Source: Oscillospiraceae bacterium (GTDB lineage: Bacteria > Bacillota > Clostridia > Oscillospirales > Ruminococcaceae). From it: DNA of 64,000 nt. How positions within the stretch are numbered: the first letter of the stretch is position 1; each line of letters begins with the position of its first letter. A program made the translations under genes and the position numbers. Positions 58,548 to 64,000 of this stretch are shown in pieces. The stretch covers positions 48,645 to 112,644 of the forward strand of contig JAJQBX010000010.1 of assembly GCA_021203065.1 (NCBI GenBank), in the 5' to 3' direction. Below the pieces are notes generated by a model. That model worked only from the letters and a program-made list of their open reading frames with translations. It had not been told where the DNA came from and ran no database searches.

Positions 58548-59321
58548 CTAAGTGATCAGTGAATCGCACCTGCGGTGCTTCTTCTTATAAAGATTTATCA
58601 GAACAAACGGCGTATGCATCAAAAATACTATTATCACAAGTAAAATCACGTATCCAAGGATAAAGAGCTTCGCACCAAAGATTGAGGTGCAGACACACGT
58701 GATGGCGTTGCCGTAAGGGTCGGTGATGAAGAGGAAGTTTGTTCCTAAGAGGACGTTCAGGGGGTATATCACTGCGCAGAGGCAGAGAAGCCCTCCTATT
58801 ATCTTCGGGACATATCTTATGTCGGGGCGGAAGCCGCCTGCGACGAGCATTATCGGGTATGTAAGAAGAAGTATGTGCGTCAGTTCACTGTCTATATGGG
58901 AGAAGTTCCAGATAGGAAGCATCATCCACGACGGACTCAGGAGTGCAACCGCCGCACCGGGAATGCAGAGGGTGTAGAGAATGTTTGCGGCGAGCTTTGT
59001 CGGGTGAATCCCATACCACATGCAGATGCCGATGTTGTAGCTGCAGAGGTGAAGAGGCAGAGTTTCCGGAAGCCACTGCCCCGAGAAGATGACGACGCAC
59101 TGCCTGAAAAGCTCACAGAAAACTATCGCCGCTCCGAGCCCAATTTCCATCTTACGTCTCATTCCTGAAGATGATCTTCTGTAGAAGAAGCAGATGGCGA
59201 TGATAAACAGAACTGCGAACCCAAGCCAGAAAAGATGAGTTCCGTCAAACAGGGAAAACGCTGTGTAATCTTCGCCTCTTTCGGTAAGCATGGTGTTGTC
59301 GGTGTACCAGAATGTGGACAT
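58548..59321 (-). CDS. YwaF/TIGR02206-family integral membrane protein, copy 2
   Basis: 257 residues, the same scaffold: STFWYTDNTM, HLFWLGFAVL, GQWLPETLPLHLCSYNIGIC, GIHPTKLAANILYTLCIPGA, SPSW, NFLFITDPYGNAITCV. RBS AAAGGAGATTTCCC. Upstream lies the big inverted repeat at 59349. Its sequence differs in roughly half of positions from copies 1 and 3, so the triplication is old. Confidence 0.85.
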   Translation of the reverse strand: MSTFWYTDNTMLTERGEDYTAFSLFDGTHLFWLGFAVLFIIAICFFYRRSSSGMRRKMEIGLGAAIVFCELFRQCVVIFSGQWLPETLPLHLCSYNIGICMWYGIHPTKLAANILYTLCIPGAAVALLSPSWMMLPIWNFSHIDSELTHILLLTYPIMLVAGGFRPDIRYVPKIIGGLLCLCAVIYPLNVLLGTNFLFITDPYGNAITCVCTSIFGAKLFILGYVILLVIIVFLMHTPFVLINLYKKKHRRCDSLIT

Positions 59322-59348
59322 GGGAAATCTCCTTTGTGTTTATGTTGT

Positions 59349-59417
59349 GTAGGGGCGGATATTATCCGCCCGAAAGTTTCGGCAGTGGGCAGGCGGGCGG
59401 ATAATATCCGCCCCTAC
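59349..59417. repeat. Large inverted repeat with nested palindromes
   Basis: Two perfect 24-bp inverted arms (59349-59372 and 59394-59417) separated by 21 bp; each arm contains a 19-bp near-palindrome GGGCGGATATTATCCGCCC. The right arm supplies the stop codon of YwaF copy 3. Resembles a small MITE or REP-like element. Confidence 0.8.
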
Positions 59418-60172
59418 TTATGAGAAGCTCTCCTCCGCAGAATTTCAAACGGCGCATACAGCATTGCCATCACTATTGCCAGCATTATCGCATAGCCGAT
59501 GACGAAGAGGTTTTCGCCGAAGATGCTTGTGCAGAACGAGGTTATCACGTTGCCATAGGGGTCGCCGAGGAAGAAGAAATTGGTGTTATATATCTCATTG
59601 ATCGGGGTGACGGCTACGCACATTGTCGCCAATATCGCCAGAACCTTCGGGAGCTCTTTTAATTCCGGCCGGAAGCCGCCTGCTATCAGCATAACAGGAT
59701 AGGAGAAGAGAACTATGTGCCCGAGCTCACTGTTGAGGTGGTTGAAGTTCCATAGCGGAAGCATCGTCCACGACGGACTGAGCATTGCAAGTGCCGCTCC
59801 CGGCATCGAAAGAGCATAGAGGAGATTTCCCGCAAGCTTATTCGGGTGAATTGCGTGCCATGTGCAGATGAATACGCCGATGCTGCAGAGCTGGATCGGA
59901 AGCGAGCTCACATGCCACTGGTCGGTTATCAGCTCCATGATGATTCTCGAAATCTCGAAGAGAAGAACGAACATCGCTATCGAAAGCCGGATTCTCTTGC
60001 GGACTTTCTCGGATGCTTTCCGGTACCAAGCAGAGATTACGACAGTAAACACCACGCACGCTATCAGCCAGAACCAATGAAGCGGTCCGAACAGTTCAAA
60101 CTCGGTGTGCCAGTAGCCGTATTTCTTACTCATTGTGTATTCGGTGTACCAGAATTCGGATAGGTCGGACAA
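59414..60172 (-). CDS. YwaF/TIGR02206-family integral membrane protein, copy 3
   Basis: 252 residues: EFWYTEYTM, HWFWLIACVV, DQWHVSSLPIQLCSIGVFIC, AIHPNKLAGNLLYALSMPGA, SPSW, NFFFLGDPYGNVITSF. TTG start at 60172 lies 8 bases after GGAGG; a GTG at 60187 overlaps that site. Stop codon is inside the inverted repeat at 59349-59417. First of the three tandem paralogues. Confidence 0.83.
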   Translation of the reverse strand: MSDLSEFWYTEYTMSKKYGYWHTEFELFGPLHWFWLIACVVFTVVISAWYRKASEKVRKRIRLSIAMFVLLFEISRIIMELITDQWHVSSLPIQLCSIGVFICTWHAIHPNKLAGNLLYALSMPGAALAMLSPSWTMLPLWNFNHLNSELGHIVLFSYPVMLIAGGFRPELKELPKVLAILATMCVAVTPINEIYNTNFFFLGDPYGNVITSFCTSIFGENLFVIGYAIMLAIVMAMLYAPFEILRRRASHK

Positions 60173-60233
60173 CGAAACAGCCTCCACTCATGTAATTGTC
60201 GGCTTCGCCGACCGTGCTCCCGCTGGTCGCACG

Positions 60234-60281
60234 CCCTCTCAGTCAGCCCTGTGGGCTGACAGCTCTCCCAAAGGGAGAGCC
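60234..60281 (-). repeat. GC-rich palindromic repeat, type A copy 8
   Basis: Minus-strand copy: GGCTCTCCC/GGGAGAGC, stem GTCAGCCC/GGGCTGAC, TGAGAGGG. A GTCGGCTTCGCCGAC hairpin lies beside it. Confidence 0.7.
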
Positions 60282-60323
60282 GAGTTAATCTTCTCCCGGA
60301 AGCTTTTGCGAAAATCAAATCTT

Positions 60324-60369
60324 GGCTCCCCCCTCTGGGGGAGCTGTCGCCGTCAGGCGACTGAGAGGG
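60324..60369 (+). repeat. GC-rich palindromic repeat, type A copy 9
   Basis: GGCTCCCCC/GGGGGAGC, stem GTCGCC/GGCGAC, TGAGAGGG. Opposite orientation to copy 8, 40 bp away. Confidence 0.7.
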
Positions 60370-60382
60370 CGTGCGAAGCACG

Positions 60383-60661
60383 TTACTTTGTTCGATTCAG
60401 AATCGCATAGACTCCCCAGATGACCAGTGCCATTGATATGCACGCAAGTATAATTGCGGCTGTGCCGCTGGCTACTATGTAAACCATGCAGATTACTCCG
60501 ACAAGAAGCGAGATGACTGCAACAGCGGTCACAACGCCGCTTGGCGCAAGTCTTATGAACAGCTTGAAGAGCTGCCCGAGCGCAAGTATCAGCCCCGCAA
60601 TGACCAAAACCACGGGAACGATAGCTATGAGCATTATTATTACAAAAGTCATACTCGTCAT
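60383..60661 (-). CDS. Small hydrophobic membrane protein
   Basis: About 92 residues, three hydrophobic helices (TFVIIMLIAIVPVVLVIAGL, VVTAVAVISLLVGVICMVYI, GTAAIILACISMALVIWGV). The frame is open to 60742, but a promoter at 60734-60762 places the transcript start near 60727, so I use the ATG at 60661 with GCAGGGGAC ahead. No family recognised. Confidence 0.6.
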   Translation of the reverse strand: MTSMTFVIIMLIAIVPVVLVIAGLILALGQLFKLFIRLAPSGVVTAVAVISLLVGVICMVYIVASGTAAIILACISMALVIWGVYAILNRTK

Positions 60662-60733
60662 AAAAGTCCCCTGCCTTCCCTTATATTTTTCCCTTTTTGA
60701 AACCATACTTCCCATTGTAATTTCTATAGACTT

Positions 60734-60762
60734 ATTATACACCCTATTTTCTTGAGTTGCAA
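60734..60762 (-). promoter_or_regulatory. Sigma-A promoter of the small hydrophobic protein gene
   Basis: Minus strand TTGCAA, 17-bp spacer, TATAAT. Confidence 0.75.
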
Positions 60763-60813
60763 CAATTTTTTTAAAATCGGTGGGAAATCGGGGTTATCCA
60801 CAAGAAAATATAA

Positions 60814-60849
60814 CAAAATAAAATGCGCTGTGAGTATTCCCACAACGCA
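60814..60849 (-). terminator. Terminator of the tRNA operon
   Basis: Minus strand 9-bp stem TGCGTTGTG/CACAGCGCA (one GU pair), eight-base loop, TTTTATTTT, right after tRNA-Gly. Confidence 0.88.
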
Positions 60850-60855
60850 AATTAA

Positions 60856-60931
60856 TGGAGCGGATTACGAGGCTCGAACTCGCTACCTCCACCTTGGCAA
60901 GGTGGCGCTCTACCGGATGAGCTAAATCCGC
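60856..60931 (-). tRNA. tRNA-Gly (GCC)
   Basis: 76 nt including encoded CCA. Anticodon stem CCACC/GGTGG with loop TTGCCAA gives anticodon GCC; acceptor GCGGATT pairs with AATCCGC; T arm GAGTTCGAGCCTC. Confidence 0.97.
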
Positions 60932-60937
60932 AGATAT

Positions 60938-61013
60938 TGGTGCCTCCGATCGGAATTGAACCAATGACACGGGGATTTTCAGTCCCCTGCTCTACCAACT
61001 GAGCTACAGAGGC
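60938..61013 (-). tRNA. tRNA-Phe (GAA)
   Basis: 76 nt with CCA. Anticodon stem GGGGA/TCCCC, loop CTGAAAA, anticodon GAA; acceptor GCCTCTG/CGGAGGC with discriminator A. Confidence 0.97.
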
Positions 61014-61034
61014 ATCGCTTCCCCGAAAAGGGAA

Positions 61035-61111
61035 TGGCGACCCGAACCGGGCTCGAACCGGTGACCTCTAGCGTGACAGGCTAGCGTTCTAACCAACTGA
61101 ACTACCGGGCC
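61035..61111 (-). tRNA. tRNA-Asp (GTC)
   Basis: 77 nt with CCA. Anticodon stem CTAGC/GCTAG, loop CTGTCAC, anticodon GTC; discriminator G, as expected for aspartate. Confidence 0.97.
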
Positions 61112-61117
61112 GTAACA

Positions 61118-61193
61118 TGGTGGGAACAATAGGGCTCGAACCTATGACCCCCTGCTTGTAAGGCAGATGCTCTCCCAGCTGAGCTATGCTCCC
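61118..61193 (-). tRNA. tRNA-Val (TAC)
   Basis: 76 nt with CCA. Anticodon loop CTTACAA, anticodon TAC; acceptor GGGAGCA pairs with TGTTCCC (one GU pair); discriminator A. First of the four-tRNA operon. Confidence 0.96.
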
Positions 61194-61276
61194 ATGTATA
61201 TTCGTTCTTGCGAACGAAGCGTTTTCTCAAACGAACCGCTCTCCGAACGAACCGCCTCTCTCGAAGCGACTTGTAT

Positions 61277-61305
61277 ATTATATATCGCCCGGAGCGATTT
61301 GTCAA
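61277..61305 (-). promoter_or_regulatory. Consensus promoter of the tRNA operon
   Basis: Minus strand TTGACA, 17-bp spacer, TATAAT, about 75 bp upstream of tRNA-Val: perfect consensus as usual for stable RNA. Confidence 0.88.
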
Positions 61306-61393
61306 GAGTTTTTTTGAAAAAATTTTTCGGAATCTCCCCTGCGCCGTTCAGAGCCCTCCAAGCCACGCAGGGAAGCCGTTTTCAAGCCATTTC

Positions 61394-62326
61394 TCACGGC
61401 TCGCTCGCACAAATCGCCTCGTAAATCCTCTCGAACATCGGGAGAATCTCGTCAAAATTCTCCTGCATAGCCTCCAATTTCGTGCCGGTAAGCTCTGCAG
61501 GCTCTCGCATTCCGATGTAGAGCTCGTCGGGCATCGCTTCCCACCTGAGCTCTTCACGGGTCAGGGCACAGTTGAGAACGATTCCATACTCGGTCATGCA
61601 GTCGTCATCGTAGCCCTCATCCTGCGTGAAATCGTGAACCTCGAAATCTGTAGTTCCGTCCGAAATTATCAGAATATTGTCGCCCGTCATCAGCTGAGTC
61701 ATCAGCTGAGCCTGCGCAGAGGTCGAGCTCGTCACGTCCTCAAGCTCGCTGAAAACGATATTGTAGACGAGAACGTGCTTATAGCCGTTGCCGTCGAGGT
61801 CGTCGCAGTACTGCTCCAAGAACTCCTCAAGCTCGTCAGTTCTGGCATAGAGGGAATTATTGTCCATGACGACAAGGACAGTAAGGTCAGCCTTTTCGCT
61901 CGTCACCTGAGAATAGATGATATAGCCGCCGGCAACCACGCAGAATATGGCGAAAATAATTATCCACTTGGAGCGATACCAGACGTTCTCGATCTTCTCG
62001 CCCAGCGTGAGCTCCGGCGTCTCCTCGTGAACCTCTTTTATGGTGTCCGACTCATCGATAACGCCCATTTTGAGCTTGGTGAGCTCGATTTTCTTCTCTT
62101 GGAGCTCCTTTTCGTGCTGAGCCCGAGCCGCTCTGTCGTCCTTAAGAGCCTCCTCCCGAGCCCTGACCTCCTCATCGAGATAGAGCATGACGTCGGTTTT
62201 CGGCTTGTCAGGCATATCAGCCGGGTGGATTTCGCCCTCAGCCGGCACTTCAACCGGCTCCTCGCCGCTGTTATCCAGAATCTTTTCGTTTTCGGTTTCT
62301 TGTTCTTTTTGTTCTTTTTGAGACAT
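61394..62326 (-). CDS. Single-pass membrane protein with a cytosolic coiled coil
   Basis: 310 residues. Glu/Lys-rich cytosolic N-terminus with a coiled coil (DEEVRAREEALKDDRAARAQ, HEKELQEKKIELTKLK), one membrane helix (WIIIFAIFCVVAGGYIIYSQ, about 120-140), and an extracellular domain of about 170 residues with a Rossmann-like start (DLTVLVVMDNNSLYARTDEL, DNILIISDGTTDF). No known family assigned. Monocistronic; convergent partner none. GGAGG precedes the ATG. Confidence 0.72.
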   Translation of the reverse strand: MSQKEQKEQETENEKILDNSGEEPVEVPAEGEIHPADMPDKPKTDVMLYLDEEVRAREEALKDDRAARAQHEKELQEKKIELTKLKMGVIDESDTIKEVHEETPELTLGEKIENVWYRSKWIIIFAIFCVVAGGYIIYSQVTSEKADLTVLVVMDNNSLYARTDELEEFLEQYCDDLDGNGYKHVLVYNIVFSELEDVTSSTSAQAQLMTQLMTGDNILIISDGTTDFEVHDFTQDEGYDDDCMTEYGIVLNCALTREELRWEAMPDELYIGMREPAELTGTKLEAMQENFDEILPMFERIYEAICASEP

Positions 62327-62347
62327 TGGGGACCTCCTATCTCACAT

Positions 62348-62373
62348 CAATTACGCATTACGAATTACGCATT
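62348..62373. repeat. AT-rich ATTACG-type repeat
   Basis: AATTACGCATTACGAATTACGCATTTTTA, between ung and the gene at 61394; same unit as at 1132 and 17275 (three direct copies). Confidence 0.65.
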
Positions 62374-62374
62374 T

Positions 62375-63043
62375 TTATCCCACTTCCCAATTCACCGGCA
62401 CTTCCCCATGCTCCGCAAGAAACTGGTTCGTCCTCGAAAACGGGCGTGATCCGAAGAAGCCGCTGAAAGCTGAAAGGGGGCTGGGGTGGGCGGATTCTAT
62501 TATCAGGTGTTGGGGGTTCGTTATGAGGGCTTTCTTGCTCCTCGCATTTGCGCCCCAGAGGATGAAAACTATCGGGTTTTCGTGCTCGTTGAGCTTTCTT
62601 ATAATCTCGTCGGTCAGAATTTCCCAGCCTTTGCCTTTGTGGGAGTTCGCCTGACCACGGCGGACGGTGAGGACTGTGTTCAAAAGCAGCACTCCCTGCT
62701 TTGCCCACGAAGTTAAATCTCCCGTTTTTGCAGGAGGGATTCCGAGGTCGCTCTCAAGCTCCTTATAAATATTTTTAAGAGACGGCGGCAGCATAGTTCC
62801 GTCCTGAACGGAGAAGCAGAGCCCATGCGCCTGCCCCGGCTCGTGATAGGGGTCCTGCCCGAAAATCACCACCTTGACCGAGCTATAGGGCGTCAGCTTG
62901 AGTGCGGTGAAAATGTGATACATGTCGGGGTAGATGGTATTCTGCGAATACTCTGTTCTGAGAAATTCCCTCAGCTGCAGGTAATACTCCTTCGAGAACT
63001 CCCCGCCTATAACCTCATCCCAGTCATTACCGATAACAACCAT
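62375..63043 (-). CDS. ung: Uracil-DNA glycosylase, family 1
   Basis: 222 residues from the ATG at 63043. Water-activating loop GQDPYHEPGQAHGLCFSV (catalytic Asp in GQDPYH), Pro-rich loop PPSLKNIYKEL, uracil-specificity Asn in LLLNTVLTVRRG, and Leu-intercalation loop HPSPLSAFSGFFGS. Removes uracil from DNA. An ORF to 63079 exists, but the ATG at 63043 lies 1 bp after the stop of a 33-residue peptide gene and is the better start, with translation coupled. Confidence 0.95.
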   Translation of the reverse strand: MVVIGNDWDEVIGGEFSKEYYLQLREFLRTEYSQNTIYPDMYHIFTALKLTPYSSVKVVIFGQDPYHEPGQAHGLCFSVQDGTMLPPSLKNIYKELESDLGIPPAKTGDLTSWAKQGVLLLNTVLTVRRGQANSHKGKGWEILTDEIIRKLNEHENPIVFILWGANARSKKALITNPQHLIIESAHPSPLSAFSGFFGSRPFSRTNQFLAEHGEVPVNWEVG

Positions 63044-63044
63044 A

Positions 63045-63146
63045 TCAGATAAACAGGGTGTACAGCGAGGAATAAACAATAGCCGCCAGCATAAATACGA
63101 CTAAGAGTATTATGAATATCCTCACAATTATGGGTCTTTTTTTCAT
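63045..63146 (-). CDS. 33-residue single-pass membrane peptide coupled to ung
   Basis: Below common length cut-offs. Basic start (MKKRPIIVR) then a helix (IFIILLVVFMLAAIVYSSLY) and TLFI. AAAGGAG lies 7 bases before the ATG at 63146, and the stop TGA is separated from the ung ATG by one base. Role unknown; the ribosome binding site and exact coupling support it as a translated gene. Confidence 0.65.
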   Translation of the reverse strand: MKKRPIIVRIFIILLVVFMLAAIVYSSLYTLFI

Positions 63147-63205
63147 TTTGGTCTCCTTTTATGAAACGTTGCTTCGGGCGAATGCGCTCGCCTCCGGCTC
63201 GCGCA

Positions 63206-63277
63206 CCCCTCCACCACCGCCTACGGCGGCGGTCCCAGTTTGCGAAGCAAACTGTCTCCCCATTAACAGGGGAGGCT
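63206..63277 (-). repeat. GC-rich palindromic repeat, type B copy 2
   Basis: Minus-strand AGCCTCCCCT, AGTTTGCTTCGCAAACT hairpin, GGGACCGCCGCC, GGTGGAGGGGTG, with a GCGAGCC/GGCTCGC hairpin next to it. Confidence 0.7.
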
Positions 63278-63318
63278 ATTTGCATCCTATTTCAGATTCT
63301 TGTAAAGAGGCAGTTATT

Positions 63319-63364
63319 GGCTCCCCTGTCAAGGGGAGCTGTCACGCATAGCGTGACTGAGGGG
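63319..63364 (+). repeat. GC-rich palindromic repeat, type A copy 10
   Basis: GGCTCCCCT/AGGGGAGC, stem GTCACGC/GCGTGAC, TGAGGGG: the cleanest copy in the window. Confidence 0.78.
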
Positions 63365-63390
63365 TTCTCCCCTCTCTGCGTAAACAAACT

Positions 63391-63422
63391 GCCGCCCGAC
63401 GCAGAAAAACCGGTCGAGCGGC
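63391..63422 (-). terminator. Hairpin after secG, weak terminator
   Basis: Minus strand 10-bp stem GCCGCTCGAC/GTCGGGCGGC with a 12-base loop, 40 bp beyond secG; only a weak T-tract follows. Confidence 0.4.
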
Positions 63423-63461
63423 ACGTCAAATCAAATTCTCAATCGAGTCGTCGATTCCGAC

Positions 63462-63713
63462 TTAGCCTGCGAAGCGTGCTATAATGTTTACGACGATACA
63501 GACTACATAGAGAAGTCCGACAACGATCTTTGTGACAAGATTAAGTCTTGCCTCACGAGTATTCTTCATGTTTCTGCCATAGAAAGAATCGCTTCCTCCG
63601 CCAATAGCAGAGCTCATTCTCGCACTGTCGGTGTCTGTAAACATAATGATAAGGATTATTGCAATACTGCAGACAAGCAGTATAACTCCGCTGATTATAT
63701 TGACAACAGTCAT
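63462..63713 (-). CDS. secG: Preprotein translocase subunit SecG
   Basis: 83 residues, two membrane helices (NIISGVILLVCSIAIILIIMF and LVTKIVVGLLYVVCIVVNII) joined by the SecG loop SSAIGGGSDSFYGRNMKNTR. Auxiliary subunit of SecYEG. Own consensus-like promoter 40 bp upstream. Confidence 0.93.
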   Translation of the reverse strand: MTVVNIISGVILLVCSIAIILIIMFTDTDSARMSSAIGGGSDSFYGRNMKNTREARLNLVTKIVVGLLYVVCIVVNIIARFAG

Positions 63714-63752
63714 CTTTTGCCCTCCAATCCGATAGAAATAGCATTCTAAAAG

Positions 63753-63781
63753 ATTATATCATGTCCTGCCGGAAAATGCAA
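63753..63781 (-). promoter_or_regulatory. Sigma-A promoter of secG
   Basis: Minus strand TTGCAT, 17-bp spacer, TATAAT; start site near 63746. Confidence 0.78.
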
Positions 63782-63840
63782 TAGAAAAAATGAGAAAATT
63801 TTGTGGAACCCCGCAAGTGCTCGCCCTGCGGGCTCGCAAA

Positions 63841-63917
63841 CCTCTCAGTCGGAGTTTGCGAAGCAAATCTCCCAAAGTTCGCTTGCGAACTTATGCGCTC
63901 CCCTTGACAGGGGAGCC
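63841..63917 (-). repeat. GC-rich palindromic repeat, type A copy 11 with inserted hairpin
   Basis: Minus-strand GGCTCCCCTGTCAAGGGGAG, then AAGTTCGCAAGCGAACTT, then GATTTGCTTCGCAAACTC and TGAGAGG. The same inserted hairpin occurs in copy 5. Confidence 0.65.
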
Positions 63918-63954
63918 TATTTTTATTCTCTCAAAAGTTTGTTGAAAAATAAAA

Positions 63955-64000
63955 AGCCTCCCCTGAAAGGGGAGGGGGACCGGCGAAGCCGGTGGAGGGG
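63955..64000 (+). repeat. GC-rich palindromic repeat, type B copy 3, cut by window edge
   Basis: AGCCTCCCCTGAAAGGGGAG, GGGGACCGGCGAAGCCGGTG, GAGGGG. Confidence 0.7.

Noticed and set aside
1..64000. CRISPR array
   Set aside because: The repeated elements are dispersed or short tandem units, not regularly spaced identical repeats with unique spacers, and no cas gene is present.

Overview
The window looks like chromosome of a low-to-mid GC Clostridia member, most likely an Oscillospirales/Ruminococcaceae-type gut anaerobe. Evidence for this: an IspH-ribosomal protein S1 fusion, a SpoIIIE-type translocase with TepA and YlzJ genes nearby, a RicT-HolB-DarA block, superoxide reductase in place of aerobic detoxification enzymes, Feo iron transport, consensus sigma-A promoters with 17-bp spacers, GGAGG ribosome binding sites, and many TTG/GTG starts. 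No rRNA or CRISPR array is present.

Layout. 1-13.0 kb: minus-strand housekeeping run (23S-type rRNA methyltransferase cut by the window edge, class A PBP, IspH-S1 fusion, CMP kinase-PlsC fusion, flavoprotein, RpiR regulator, DUF3006 + metallo-beta-lactamase pair, SpoIIIE/FtsK). 13.0-19.6 kb: UppP, YlzJ, TepA, a solitary sugar-binding lipoprotein, superoxide reductase, RmuC. 19.7-27.1 kb: xylulokinase, orphan MazF, RicT-HolB-DarA, DUF896 + WYL regulator, a COG2426 membrane protein, a Phd-Doc toxin-antitoxin pair. 27.1-36.6 kb: ECF sigma/anti-sigma pair, streptothricin-acetyltransferase-like GNAT, two paralogous AAA_14/DUF4143 ATPases with palindrome pairs upstream, TrmO, glycerol kinase + monoacylglycerol-lipase-like hydrolase, aminotransferase, and, in an apparently empty gap at 33.64-34.07 kb, what looks like a complete type I toxin-antitoxin locus (31-residue membrane peptide, convergent antisense RNA, two perfect promoters, two terminators, and an anti-Shine-Dalgarno element in the toxin leader).

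36.8-43.4 kb: a secreted beta-helix protein, then a decayed mobilizable element (broken tyrosine integrase, small DUF6462/Xis-like protein, shortened MobV relaxase, P4-type helicase, CHC2 primase domain, a recognisable pMV158-type oriT). 43.5-47.7 kb: Feo ferrous-iron locus (two FeoA, FeoB, a Cys-rich membrane peptide, a CopZ-like protein, two DtxR/MntR-family regulators). 48.2-51.4 kb: LysS, GreA, an Rpn nuclease. 51.4-54.9 kb: an unusual operon of a membrane-anchored methyltransferase followed by a duplicated pair (ATC-hydrolase-like protein + four-helix membrane protein), transcribed from a promoter with a close match to a DtxR/IdeR box. A ZIP metal transporter follows, with a perfect palindrome on its transcription start. 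Boxes at feoA and at this operon, plus the ZIP palindrome, suggest one metal-responsive regulon spanning 43-56 kb. 56-64 kb: GH3 hexosaminidase, three tandem YwaF-family membrane proteins, four tRNAs (Val, Asp, Phe, Gly), Ung preceded by an overlooked 33-residue membrane peptide, SecG.

Intergenic space is seeded with at least 14 copies of a GC-rich palindromic repeat family, an AT-rich ATTACGAATT repeat family, and a large inverted repeat at 59.35 kb. All calls come from reading the sequence; no similarity search was run.
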